Shown: positions 28,649 through 37,546 of the stretch, in pieces | How the letters are laid out: every line of letters starts with the position of its first letter | Position numbering within the stretch: the first letter of the stretch is position 1 | DNA from: Chloroflexi bacterium HGW-Chloroflexi-4 | GTDB taxonomy: Bacteria > Chloroflexota > Anaerolineae > Anaerolineales > Anaerolineaceae | Assembly (NCBI GenBank): GCA_002840715.1 | Contig: PHBW01000019.1 | Coordinates: 36,890 to 100,889 of the forward strand | DNA length: 64,000 nt | Reading direction: 5' to 3' | Made by a program: the position numbers and the translations under genes | Notes under the pieces: model-generated | The model's database searches: none | What the model was told of the DNA's origin: nothing | The model's input: the letters and a program-made list of their open reading frames with translations, nothing else

Positions 28649-29716
28649 ATGCCCTCTTTTTTATCAAGTCTAATTAAACGCATCTTTTCAATTATTATCA
28701 CGCTCTTGGTCACCACTATGGTTATGTACGGCATCATGATGCTCACACCGGTTGAAACGCGCGCTGAACTTTTCATGCCTAAAAATCTACCCATGCGCTT
28801 GACCGAAGAGCAAATCGAAAAAATGCTCCAATTAAAAATTGAACAAAATCACCTCAATGATCCTTTTCCAATCCAATATTATTATTGGGTCAGCAATTTG
28901 GTGAAAGGTGAATGGGGGTACAGTTATACCATCGGCGGCGGCGTGCTTGAGGCCATCATTAATCGTTCACCAGTGACAGCCGAATTAACCTTTTATTCCA
29001 TCTTGTTATTTTTTCCATTAGGTCTGTTAAGTGGTGTCATCGCAGGCTCCAGGCAGAATAAACTGGCAGATCATGGATTTAGATTTTCTGCATACGTAGC
29101 CACCTCTCTGCCGCCGGTTATTTTGGCGATGGTGCTCCTATCTATTTTCTATGTAAATCTAAATTGGTTTTCGCCTGAACGATCAGGCATGTCTACTTAC
29201 CTTCTAATAAGGTCGGATGAATTCCGCCAAATTACCGGCCTTCTCACCATTGATGGGCTTTTAAATGGCAGACCTGACGTTACCCTGGATGCCCTGCGTC
29301 ATTTGGCAATGCCAGTCTTCACCTTAACCCTTGTGCATTGGGCAACCCTGGCGCGCATCACCAGAACGGCAATTATTGATACCAAACACCAAGATTACGT
29401 TGTGGCTGCCAGAGCCCGGGGGGTTCCAGAAAATCGCATCACCTGGCGGCACATGCTGCCCAATGCCATTGCTCCAGGTCTTGCCAGCAGCGCTCTCTCT
29501 TCAGCCTCATTGGTGACCGGTGTTTTTGTTGTCGAAATCATATATAACTTTCATGGTATTTCTGAAATTGCCACCAAAAGTTTGCAGTTCATCCCGGATG
29601 CAAGCTCTGCCCTTGGATTCTCAATCTACAGTGTTTTGGTTGTCTTGCTTCTTATGAATTGTCTCGATGTGATTCAAAAACTAATGGATCCTCGTACCAC
29701 ACACGGGGGTAAATAA
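28649..29716 (+). CDS. ABC transporter permease, DppB/OppB type
   Basis: 355 aa with an N-terminal membrane segment (IKRIFSIIITLLVTTMVMYGIMM), a long extracytoplasmic loop and five further segments. The permease EAA loop reads ARGVPENRITWRHMLPNAIAPGL. This is the pattern of the first permease of peptide/nickel importers. DppB-type proteins work with a DppC partner, two ATPases and a binding lipoprotein. Only the DppC partner is present here, starting two bases after the stop codon. Confidence 0.9.
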   Translation: MPSFLSSLIKRIFSIIITLLVTTMVMYGIMMLTPVETRAELFMPKNLPMRLTEEQIEKMLQLKIEQNHLNDPFPIQYYYWVSNLVKGEWGYSYTIGGGVLEAIINRSPVTAELTFYSILLFFPLGLLSGVIAGSRQNKLADHGFRFSAYVATSLPPVILAMVLLSIFYVNLNWFSPERSGMSTYLLIRSDEFRQITGLLTIDGLLNGRPDVTLDALRHLAMPVFTLTLVHWATLARITRTAIIDTKHQDYVVAARARGVPENRITWRHMLPNAIAPGLASSALSSASLVTGVFVVEIIYNFHGISEIATKSLQFIPDASSALGFSIYSVLVVLLLMNCLDVIQKLMDPRTTHGGK

Positions 29717-29717
29717 G

Positions 29718-30677
29718 ATGAGAAATACCAGGCGATTTTTTTCAAAATGGCACAACTGGCTTGGTCTTTTTTTGGTTTCAGTATTTCTCTTCATGGCTGT
29801 AGCCGCTCCCATGCTTTCACCCCAGGATCCGGAAAATCCGGGTAGCGTTAAAATTATTGGGAACCCTCTGCGAGAGCGCCAACCTCAACCCCCAAGCGCA
29901 GAAGCACCGCTCGGGACATTTTCAAATCAATCAAGCGTTTACCATACATTAATTTGGGGTACACGATCGGCAGTATTCTTCGGATTTAGCGTCGCTCTTG
30001 TTTCGATGACACTTGGGGTCATCATTGGAACCGTCAGTGCCTATTCCAACCGATGGATTAATGATCTTTTAATGCGTATTACAGATGCTTTCCTGGCTTT
30101 TCCGATGATTGCTGGCGTAGTTATGTTCAGACAAGTTGTTACAATTTTGTTAACTAATGCCGGAGTTCAAAGATTTATGACCGCTTCAGGAACTGTTTCA
30201 ATTTTTTCACCTGAAAATATGTCACCCGGTTTGGTATTCCTGCAAAAACTTGATCCACTCATGTTAACATTCATCCTTCTGTCATGGATGCCTTATGCAC
30301 GTATCATGAATTCGGTTGTTCACCGTGTAAAAAGCCTTGAATATATTGAGGCAGCGCGTATCTCTGGCTCACGCAGATCAAAAATTATTTTCAAACATAT
30401 TTTTCCAAATTCCATCTCGCCGGCCATCATCATGGCTGCACGCGACATCGGCGGAACTGTCATTCTTCAAACCACCTTCAGCTTTGTCGGCCTGGGTGGC
30501 AATTCCCCCTGGGCACAGTCTCTAGTTTCAGCCCGTGACTGGATCATCGGGCTGGGTGGACAGTTTGATTTCTGGTGGGTTTTTCTGCCGATCACTCTTA
30601 CCATCGTCCTGTTTGGCATTGGATGGAACCTGCTTGGTGACGGCTTGAATGACCTGCTCAACCCTCGCAATCGCTGA
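29718..30677 (+). CDS. ABC transporter permease, DppC/OppC type
   Basis: 319 aa. The OppC-like N-terminus (WHNWLGLFLVSVFLFMAVAAPMLSPQDPENPG) is followed by LGTFSNQSSVYHTLIWGTRSAVFFG and the EAA loop ARISGSRRSKIIFKHIFPNSISPAII. The C-terminus WNLLGDGLNDLLNPRNR is a hallmark of the family. It forms the second half of a permease pair. No ATPase or substrate-binding protein gene is found on either side in this window, so these must be encoded elsewhere or the system is incomplete. Confidence 0.9.
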   Translation: MRNTRRFFSKWHNWLGLFLVSVFLFMAVAAPMLSPQDPENPGSVKIIGNPLRERQPQPPSAEAPLGTFSNQSSVYHTLIWGTRSAVFFGFSVALVSMTLGVIIGTVSAYSNRWINDLLMRITDAFLAFPMIAGVVMFRQVVTILLTNAGVQRFMTASGTVSIFSPENMSPGLVFLQKLDPLMLTFILLSWMPYARIMNSVVHRVKSLEYIEAARISGSRRSKIIFKHIFPNSISPAIIMAARDIGGTVILQTTFSFVGLGGNSPWAQSLVSARDWIIGLGGQFDFWWVFLPITLTIVLFGIGWNLLGDGLNDLLNPRNR

Positions 30678-30789
30678 TGGCAATTTTGCCCCCTTTTACA
30701 CTAATTCAAAAATTCATGGTCATTATTATTGAACAGTTTTAGAAAAAATACCTGATAAACAGAACACGAGTCACTGCATTTTCGAAATT

Positions 30790-32895
30790 TCATCTTCTGC
30801 TTTTAAATATAATAAAAATCACAATTGCCAATCCGATGAGAAATGTCGCGCATAAAGAGAGTAGAAAACGCATAATATTTCGCATTTTGGAATTGTTGCT
30901 CTCAGGAGATGAATTTGGACTTTTGGTGGAAAATTCACATATTTCCAGTTCAGCATCCATCACATACCCTTGGTCACAAAAGCAATCAGGTCCTTGTTGA
31001 GTAGAGTTCTCTGGACAGTTCACCAAATAATCCACATCATTCCACCAGGAAGGACGACTTGAGGGATCGAAAGCCTCTTTGGATAAGGGCATCCCTCTCA
31101 TGTCTGTCGCCAACATCTCACCTGGCAATAGACTGATTTGTTTGGCCTTTGTTGTTTCAGTATCAATATAAGTGTGTGTATATGATCCTTCAAAAAGGAA
31201 GATTTTCAGTCCTTCATTTGGATCGCTGACAATTTCATACTTACTTTGAACGAACCCTGCCCCCATGGTCACATGAAGTGACAAGGGACCGTCTCCATAT
31301 ATTGCGCCAGGTCCGTAGAAGGTAGGAACTTGAAGCGGACCAATATCAACATGCACATCTGGAGCGTTCACTTTTATTGCTGGTCCTCTTACAACGGGAG
31401 CATTCTTCTGAATTTGCTGTTCCAATTCATGAATACCAGTGTTTATACGGTCGCAATATCGCATTAAACACACCATCGGATCAGCCGCTTCTCTACCTAA
31501 CACAACCCCGGCAATAGGGATACAACCACTTTTCTGTTGCCAGGTTTGAACCACTGATAATTCAGATAATTGACCCATAACTTCGGCATGATACCCGGTA
31601 ATTCCGTATCCCCCAGCCAGATTCATGATCGCCCATGCATCACGGCATTGATTCCATTCTTCTTTCATGATCTCAAGTTGTTCATTTTTGTCAGGTATCT
31701 CAAAAACACAACCATAGATATCAGATTTGGAATTCACAGGATTGCAAGTAAGCCACTGAGAATATTGACTGTTTGCTCCTGAACCAAATGAACACCCACA
31801 ATCGGAACAATTTTGGCAATTTTCACCAAATTCTGGTTCACAACCGTTCCCATAATTACATTCACTTCCATCAAGATCAATACATGTCCTGGAATTTTGG
31901 TCATATTTTTTCAAAGGATCTGTGCACATACAACCACCTGAGCCATCTTTATATTGGATCAGGCGCATACCTTCACCTGAACACAAATCATCATTGTTCA
32001 CACATCTTAATTGGGAAAATGTATTTCCTTTACCGCAATTACATTTGCAGTCAGGATATGATTCACCTTCGATCCAAAATCCTATAGGATCCAGTGATAG
32101 GCAAAATTGATCACATGGTTTCCCAATCAGGTCTTCATCGACATAAGGGTTATAAGTGGGTTTGGTTATTGGGGTGGGTTCTTCAGTTTCTTCGGGTTCA
32201 GGGGACCATTGACTGACGGCATGCAGCGTTCCGGTTGGACTCAAATTTGGATTCCACAAAAATTCGAGTGTGTCAGATACCCCGTCAAGGAAGTCATCAC
32301 GGTTATTCCACTGACCGGTTGCTTCAATTGGTATTTCACCGGCCAACTTGATCTTATACTCAACGCTGGGTTCTCCGTATAAACTAATATATTGGTCAAC
32401 CTCTTCTTTGGTAATAACCATTTGCTCTCCACCAAATAAGGGACCTAAATCGATTGACTGACCTTTTTTTATATTCTCCCAGGAGGTTTTAAATTGAGAG
32501 AGATCATATGTGCCATCAAAAATGAAGTTCTTTGTCCCATCTTCCCCTTCTTCAATTTTGATGGACATATTTTTCAAGGATTCAGGAAGATTTTTTCCAG
32601 CTAATATATCAAAACGATATGTTGCAGAAATCTGTATCTGTCCATTTCCAGGTGAGTTGACCTCAATATTTTCCCATCCCTCATCGTACAATCTTTGACT
32701 ATACGAATCAAACAATGAAATATTTGAGTTCTCAGTTTCACTTGTGTCTGGAAAAGTTATTGAATGGTATATCACTCCCCGCCCAGATCCATCAGTATCC
32801 ATGTCAATAAGGTAAGAAAATGAAAAACAACCAATAACTAATAGAGAAGAAAACGCAAGGCTCATCAATTTGAGCCATTTTAATTTTGTAAACAT
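30790..32895 (-). CDS. large cysteine-rich lipoprotein with C-terminal membrane anchor
   Basis: 701 aa. The N-terminus is a lipoprotein signal (lipobox LLVIGC) followed by an LppM-like region (SYLIDMDTDGSGRGVIYHS). Residues about 240-270 are a Pro/Thr/Glu linker. Residues about 275-400 contain more than 20 Cys in EGF-like spacing (CDQFCLSLDP, CKCNCGKGN, CQNCSDCGCSFG). A second small Cys cluster (CPENSTQQGPDCFCDQGY) lies near the end. The protein ends in a transmembrane helix and a short basic tail (FKSRR). It would thus be tethered at both ends on the outer face. The ATG at 32895 puts the signal at the N-terminus. The function is unknown. Confidence 0.75.
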   Translation of the reverse strand: MFTKLKWLKLMSLAFSSLLVIGCFSFSYLIDMDTDGSGRGVIYHSITFPDTSETENSNISLFDSYSQRLYDEGWENIEVNSPGNGQIQISATYRFDILAGKNLPESLKNMSIKIEEGEDGTKNFIFDGTYDLSQFKTSWENIKKGQSIDLGPLFGGEQMVITKEEVDQYISLYGEPSVEYKIKLAGEIPIEATGQWNNRDDFLDGVSDTLEFLWNPNLSPTGTLHAVSQWSPEPEETEEPTPITKPTYNPYVDEDLIGKPCDQFCLSLDPIGFWIEGESYPDCKCNCGKGNTFSQLRCVNNDDLCSGEGMRLIQYKDGSGGCMCTDPLKKYDQNSRTCIDLDGSECNYGNGCEPEFGENCQNCSDCGCSFGSGANSQYSQWLTCNPVNSKSDIYGCVFEIPDKNEQLEIMKEEWNQCRDAWAIMNLAGGYGITGYHAEVMGQLSELSVVQTWQQKSGCIPIAGVVLGREAADPMVCLMRYCDRINTGIHELEQQIQKNAPVVRGPAIKVNAPDVHVDIGPLQVPTFYGPGAIYGDGPLSLHVTMGAGFVQSKYEIVSDPNEGLKIFLFEGSYTHTYIDTETTKAKQISLLPGEMLATDMRGMPLSKEAFDPSSRPSWWNDVDYLVNCPENSTQQGPDCFCDQGYVMDAELEICEFSTKSPNSSPESNNSKMRNIMRFLLSLCATFLIGLAIVIFIIFKSRR

Positions 32896-33099
32896 CACTC
32901 CTTCTCCTTTCACTACCCTGTCGGTGTTAAACAGTTATCGCGATGTGAAGGGGTTAAAAAAATGTGCTTTGTTAATAACTATTTTACAGAAATTATTAAG
33001 TTTTGGATAACACATATTGTATACACTATCCAAAATGGCTTGATCCACTCTTCCTCAATATATTTAATTGCGTATCAATCTTGATAAAAAGAATTTGAC

Positions 33100-33810
33100 T
33101 TTTTTCCCCTCCTCCCCAACACTATTCTCATGTTAGCCCGAGTGAACACCTGTGCTGTCATCGGGCTGGAAAGGGTCATTGTGTGCGTTGAAGTAGACAT
33201 CATCATGCGTCTTCCCAAATCACCTATGATCATTGTCGGCATGCAGAATGTCTCCGTGCAGGAGATTTGAGAACACGTCCAGTCAGTCATCCGCAACGTC
33301 GGACTGGAGCCTCCCCAAAGCGGGTTCGCGCGAATTTACTTCCGTGTCGTCAAAGGTCAGGCCCATGTCAAACGTGCGCATGAAGTAGCCGCCTCAGGCG
33401 GTCACAATCTCATTATGATCGGTCCTCCCGGTACGGGAAAGACCCTCGTGGCGCGCGCCTTGCCCTACATTCGGCCATGTATGCACATGGATGAATCGCT
33501 CGATGTCACTCGCATCTACTCCGTTGCCGATGACCTTCCGGAAGGTATTCCCCATATCAATAATCTTCCTTCTAGGTTACCGCACCACACCATCTCGAAC
33601 GCCGGGCTGGTCGGCAGAGGCAACTGACCCCACTCCGGCGAGATTTCATTGACCCATTGAGTTGTGCTCTTTCTGGATGAACCGCCAGATTTCGCCAGCC
33701 GCTTGAAGACAAGATCGTCACCATCAGCCGAGCCCAGGGCACATTAACCTTCGCGGACAATTTTTAACTTGTGGCAGCCAAGAAACCCTGCCCGTGCACT
33801 TGTATATCAA
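33100..33810 (+). pseudogene. decayed comM/yifB copy, uninterrupted at the att site
   Basis: DNA about 80% identical by eye to the split comM at 35.8/44.8 kb, including about 25 bases upstream of the start codon (the GACTTTTTTCCCCTCCTCCCC stretch). It has in-frame stops (TGA near 33268 and 33625). A deletion of roughly 380 bases joins the N-terminal domain to the segment before the P-loop (KGQAHVKRAHEVAASGG). Smaller deletions remove the LEVLRQ region and the residues after NPCP. The P-loop segment (NLIMIGPPGTGKTLVARAL) is continuous, so this copy never received the serine-recombinase element at that position. It is probably an old duplicate or recombination remnant. Confidence 0.9.
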
Positions 33811-33936
33811 GGCAGGTTGAAATAAATAAAACTTGGTTGAAATAAGGAAAATTGTTATTGCAATTCTAGATTGCCATACTTTTCTAGAATGTGTCTTATT
33901 GAAGCATGGCAATCATTAATCACTAAATAAAATTTT

Positions 33937-34368
33937 TTACCCTTCCATCCGAACTTTTAGATTTGCAAGCATGGTTTCTGCTTCATGTTCATTAAGCTTG
34001 CCAATGATTTGCTCAGCAACATTTTTTATTAGTGGAATCGGAATCGTATATTGAGCTAACATATCGACTTCCGTTTTACCATTATTATATTTGTAATCAA
34101 ATTCAAAATGAGATTGAATTCCTTTAGTACTTTCAGTTGTAACATGTGAATTTTCAACATATTTTATTGTGTCAGATTCACCTTGGAATGTCATTCCTCC
34201 CATCTTGTAAACCCATTCGTAAATAGGCCATCCATTTGAATTTGAACGAACGTTCTTTACCGCTACCATGCTTGGCCAAATTTCTGGCAAATTTGATGGG
34301 TCCTTCATGTATTCACACACTTTTACTAATGGAGCGTCTATTACCACCGATTTCTTAATTTCAAACAT
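33937..34368 (-). CDS. SRPBCC (START-like) family protein
   Basis: 143 aa. The start FEIKKSVVIDAPLVKVCEYMKDPSNLPEIWPSM is typical of polyketide cyclase/dehydrase (SRPBCC) proteins, followed by beta strands with alternating polarity and a C-terminal helix (EQIIGKLNEHEAETMLANLK). The fold has a hydrophobic ligand cavity. The ligand is unknown. A GGAGG ribosome-binding site precedes the ATG. The gene is isolated in an AT-rich, gene-poor stretch. Confidence 0.85.
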   Translation of the reverse strand: MFEIKKSVVIDAPLVKVCEYMKDPSNLPEIWPSMVAVKNVRSNSNGWPIYEWVYKMGGMTFQGESDTIKYVENSHVTTESTKGIQSHFEFDYKYNNGKTEVDMLAQYTIPIPLIKNVAEQIIGKLNEHEAETMLANLKVRMEG

Positions 34369-34388
34369 TTTTCCTCCGAATTGGGTCG

Positions 34389-34890
34389 ACTATTATAAGT
34401 GGACTTATCCGAACGGTCTGGTTTGCAATTAATAAATTGTTATAAAGAATATGGGATTGTCCGACCACCGATGAATCTGTTGTGTTAACAACAGCAAAAG
34501 TATATTAACATAAATTTATACGAAATTCAATGAATTGTTAATATACCTATTATTTATTCCATATTTGTGTTTTTTGATTACAAAATTGTTCTATGGCAAT
34601 AGAGTAAATTTAATTCAATAATTCCAAGTGAAGAAATATATTTCAGTATTCGTTACCATTCATTCCATATTTAGGTTCAAACCGAAATAATTGGTAAGTG
34701 AAAAATCACAGCAGTTAAGGTTAGAAACAAATAGAGAGGTGAAAACACCACTCTATTTGAAAGACTCAATGGAATCATTTTTATATCAATGTAGAAAAAC
34801 TCATATAGATACCAGAATTTCTCATTTTTTTGAGAATATAAGTTTTTCTGTGGATCATCATGTAAAAAGCTTAGCAATTTATGGCACAAT
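34389..34890. other. AT-rich stretch without a recognisable gene
   Basis: About 500 bases, strongly AT-rich. The two open frames here are on opposite strands, overlap each other, have no family resemblance and no good ribosome-binding site. I see no hairpin terminator or repeat worth naming. Confidence 0.6.
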
Positions 34891-35214
34891 TTATTGGTAA
34901 AACTGTTGTTCTTCCAAACTCTTTATATACAAAATGCAGTCGTGTTTGGATCCTATTTCGATGTTTGCCGAAGCTTCAATTTCTTGCCGGAAAGGTTCAT
35001 ATCCACAAAGTGAAATAAAGGATGTTGGCTTTTCACTTTGAAGCCAAGCCACACAGGCACCAATAAAAGCCTGAGGATAATCTGGATTCTCGTTGATTAA
35101 TGTTTCATATTGTGTTTTGCAGAATGGTAACATTTCGTTGGGCTCAACAGGTACGCACGATGCAATGAGAAACACCGATAAGGCTAACGCGAGGATAACG
35201 ATGATCATTTTCAT
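34891..35214 (-). CDS. small hypothetical lipoprotein
   Basis: 107 aa. A clear signal peptide with lipobox (SVFLIASC, Cys at about residue 20) precedes a short mature domain of about 85 aa containing four further Cys (PFCKTQYE, GACVAWLQ, SLCGYEPF, HDCILYI), suggesting disulfides outside the membrane. The ATG follows AGGAG at six bases. I do not recognise the family. A hairpin terminator upstream insulates it from any minus-strand transcript arriving from the right. Confidence 0.7.
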   Translation of the reverse strand: MKMIIVILALALSVFLIASCVPVEPNEMLPFCKTQYETLINENPDYPQAFIGACVAWLQSEKPTSFISLCGYEPFRQEIEASANIEIGSKHDCILYIKSLEEQQFYQ

Positions 35215-35319
35215 CTAAAACTCCTTAATAGAGACCCTTTATATAAGTATCTTTCCTTTTTTCTTTTACTAAATTTGTTTTCCACCAAGGATCATTTTAT
35301 CCGTACACCTCCTAAAAAA

Positions 35320-35348
35320 TAAAACCGGCATGAATTGCCGGTTTCGCT
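35320..35348 (-). terminator. Rho-independent terminator
   Basis: Stem AAACCGGCA / TGCCGGTTT with a 5-base loop, followed on the minus strand by TTATTTTTT. It ends the tiny transcription unit described next, or is what remains of a lost gene. Confidence 0.75.
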
Positions 35349-35349
35349 T

Positions 35350-35430
35350 TTAGCTCCTCAGAAGATTTCTCCATTTGGGAATTGTTTTTTCGAGGTTTTG
35401 GAGAAGCGACCAATATTCCTTCTGGTTCAT
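35350..35430 (-). CDS. candidate 26-aa microprotein or short RNA unit
   Basis: An ATG-started 26-codon frame (MNQKEYWSLLQNLEKTIPKW...) whose TAA lies a few bases before the terminator at 35320-35348. A perfect TATAAT lies 15 bases upstream of the ATG on the same strand (35446-35451), with TTGACA only 7 bases further up. That spacing is too short for both to belong to one promoter. The unit would be an RNA of about 120 nt. No strong ribosome-binding site is seen, so it could equally be a noncoding RNA or the tail of a decayed gene. I do not recognise the peptide. Confidence 0.3.
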   Translation of the reverse strand: MNQKEYWSLLQNLEKTIPKWRNLLRS

Positions 35431-35814
35431 CGCTTCGATAAATTAATTATACAGTCCTTGTCAAGAAAGTATTTTCAATTTTGGATTATTAATAACAGGT
35501 TCTTTCAATGATTCATCACTTCAAAAAGTGATAAATCATAAGAACTAGGTTTCGATATAAAATTTTTTGCATCCATAAGCCTTTGATCAATTACAAACCA
35601 TAAAGCCTAATTGTCAGCAAATAATTTTTGAATACTTCATAGCTTCTCAAAGACATCGATTAAATTTCTGAATAATCCTTTTTCTAAATAGAATTTTTTA
35701 TAATTGATAGTATTTTATTATTTATTTTGAAAAATTATCAATTTTGTTCGAAATCAGATTCAAAAAGGCTATATAGCGTTTGACTTTTTTCCCCTCCTCC
35801 CCTACACTATTCAC

Positions 35815-36483
35815 ATGCTGGCCCGTGTGAATGCCTGTGCTGTCATCGGTCTGGATGGGGTCATTGTAGACGTTGAAGTAGACATCACCACGAGTATTCC
35901 CAAACCACCCATGATCATTGTCGGCTTGCCGGATGTTTCCGTGCAGGAGAGTAGAGAACGCGTCCAGTCGGCCATCCACAACATCGGTCTGGACTCTCCT
36001 CGCAAACGTGTGCGGGTCAACCTGGCTCCGGCCACCGTACGCAAAGAAGGCTCGGCTTACGATCTGCCGATTGCGCTTGGCATTATGATTGCCAACCGTC
36101 AACTTCCGCCAAAATGCCTTGAAGAAGGATTGGTGATGGGCGAACTCTCGCTTGACGGTAGTGTGCGTCACATCCGCGGCGTGCTGCCCATGGCGGCAGT
36201 AGCCCGGCGCGAAAATTTCAAACGCGTTTTCGTCCCCGCTGAAGACGCCCCCGAAGCTGCTCTCTTCCCTGATCTCGAAGTCATTCCGGTGACTTCACTT
36301 GCAGACCTTTACGCCCACCTGATGGGGTCGCGCATCATCCCCGCCCAGCCGCACATAGAAGTGGACCAGGTGCCTGTGATCGTGCAAACTGATTTTCGAG
36401 ACATCAAAGGTCAGGAACATGTCAAACGTGCGCTTGAAGTAGCCGCCTCAGGCGGTCACAACCTCTTGATATTATGTACATAA
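35815..36483 (+). pseudogene. comM: comM/yifB 5' part, disrupted by element
   Basis: The first 218 or so residues of ComM (YifB, Mg-chelatase-like AAA+ helicase that promotes branch migration during natural transformation). The N-terminal domain is complete: LARVNACAVIGLDGVIVDVEVDI, IVGLPDVSVQESRERVQSAI, RVRVNLAPATVRKEGSAYDLPIALG, then KGQEHVKRALEVAASGGHNLL. The frame then runs into the inserted element and stops after four foreign codons (ILCT), just before the Walker A motif. No functional ATPase can be made from this half. The 3' part resumes at 44778. Confidence 0.95.
36463..36480 (+). other. attL junction
   Basis: comM sequence CTCTT gives way to element sequence GATATTATGTACAT. The crossover dinucleotide is either TT (36466-36467) or AT (36469-36470). 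Both restore an in-frame L-L-M-I-G in comM and give the same element length. Confidence 0.75.
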
Positions 36484-36510
36484 AACCATTGCCATATATA
36501 AAGCATTCAA

Positions 36511-36538
36511 TTGTTTATGTTTTTGAATATGCTATTAT
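36511..36538 (+). promoter_or_regulatory. sigma70-type promoter for cargo lipoprotein
   Basis: TTGTTT and TATTAT separated by 16 bases, about 40 bases upstream of the ATG at 36581. It is inside the left end of the element, so the cargo gene has its own promoter. Confidence 0.55.
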
Positions 36539-36580
36539 GAAGGTATAACAAACAAGCTTTTTCAATTTCATGGAGGGAAT

Positions 36581-37060
36581 ATGAAAAAAAAATTATTTTG
36601 GCTTCCAATAATTGCCCTGATTATTATAGGTTGCGGGAAAACTCCTACTCCTATGATCGTGACAAGTCAGGTTACTCAACTTGTTACACAATTAGTTACC
36701 GTTGAAGTAACCCGTGAAATCATAATAACCGCCACTTATTCAGGTCCTACGGCAACAGCTACAATAACTAATACTCCCACACCTACTAATACTCCTGAAC
36801 CAACTGTTGATACCACAAAAACAGATAAAAGAGATGGTTCGTTTATGGTAGGGAGCGAGATTGCTCCCGGAATATGGAGATCCAGTGGCGGAGTATCAGA
36901 TAAGGAATGTGCACTTGTAATAAAATCCTATAGTGGTGACACAAAGGACATCACCTATTCTTTACCGGGGGGAACAATTAGAATTCCTTCAGGAGAATTT
37001 ATTGTCTACATCGGAGGGGGATCTGGAAATGAGTGTATTTGGACCTTTCTCCAACCATAA
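36581..37060 (+). CDS. element-borne Thr-rich lipoprotein
   Basis: 159 aa. Signal peptide with lipobox (IALIIIGC, Cys about residue 18). A long Thr/Val/Pro-rich spacer follows (VTQLVTQLVTVEVTREI, TNTPTPTNTPEPTVDTT), then a C-terminal beta domain of about 75 aa beginning GSFMVGSEIAPGIWRSSGG and ending CIWTFLQP. The spacer looks like a surface stalk, common in lipoproteins of Anaerolineae. The domain pattern (xFxVGxEIxPGxW...) recurs in small secreted domains of Gram-positives, but no function can be given. GGAGGG precedes the start. It is likely a cargo gene expressed in the lysogenic-like state. Confidence 0.75.
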   Translation: MKKKLFWLPIIALIIIGCGKTPTPMIVTSQVTQLVTQLVTVEVTREIIITATYSGPTATATITNTPTPTNTPEPTVDTTKTDKRDGSFMVGSEIAPGIWRSSGGVSDKECALVIKSYSGDTKDITYSLPGGTIRIPSGEFIVYIGGGSGNECIWTFLQP

Positions 37061-37218
37061 TTTTCTTTAGTGTAAAAATTTAGAATCATTTTCAGACCTA
37101 AATGTTCATGCTTCTGTGTGCAGCATAGCTCTAAGAATACTCAATCAGCAAAAAAAATTAAATAATTCTATTTAATAGAATATTTGTGCTATTATGATTT
37201 GAATAGAGGTTATTTAAA

Positions 37219-37497
37219 ATGATTAGGTATTTTTATGTTAAAGAAATTTTTTTTCAACCGGACAAGAAAATAATTGAAAAAATAAAAGGCTACTTTACCG
37301 ATCAATTTCATAATTCCTTTTTACCCCCTGAATTTATTTCAAGGCAAAAAGCAATAGAAATGATAAATGCGGGCAATATACTTTTTATAGAAGATAAATC
37401 AAATCACCGCATAAGAATTAAATTGATTAACGTTGAAAATGACCTATTTTTAAGAATAGATAAGTTATCTCAACCTTATGATTATTTGGGTAAATAA
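37219..37497 (+). CDS. small protein, DUF3892-like C-terminal half
   Basis: 92 aa, AT-rich gene. The C-terminal part (SRQKAIEMINAGN, then a variable strand, then NDLFLRIDKLSQPYDYLGK) has the spacing of DUF3892 proteins (SREEAIxxIxxG ... YLRTxxD ... DNLG). This is a family of unknown function often found on mobile elements. The match is from memory and only partial. A GAGG ribosome-binding site is nine bases upstream of the ATG. A bidirectional terminator follows. Confidence 0.6.
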   Translation: MIRYFYVKEIFFQPDKKIIEKIKGYFTDQFHNSFLPPEFISRQKAIEMINAGNILFIEDKSNHRIRIKLINVENDLFLRIDKLSQPYDYLGK

Positions 37498-37532
37498 AAA
37501 GCAGGGCGGTTTTTATGCCGCCCTGCTTTTGT
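37496..37532. terminator. bidirectional terminator inside the element
   Basis: AAAAAGCAGGGCGG / CCGCCCTGCTTTT stem with a short T-rich loop. It separates the plus-strand cargo genes from the convergent minus-strand terminase block. Confidence 0.88.
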
Positions 37533-37546
37533 TAGTTCAAAATATT

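Noticed and set aside
34691..34900. 69-aa plus-strand frame that looks vaguely like the start of an integrase
   Set aside because: No ribosome-binding site, no conserved residues, AT-rich chance frame facing a similar frame on the other strand.
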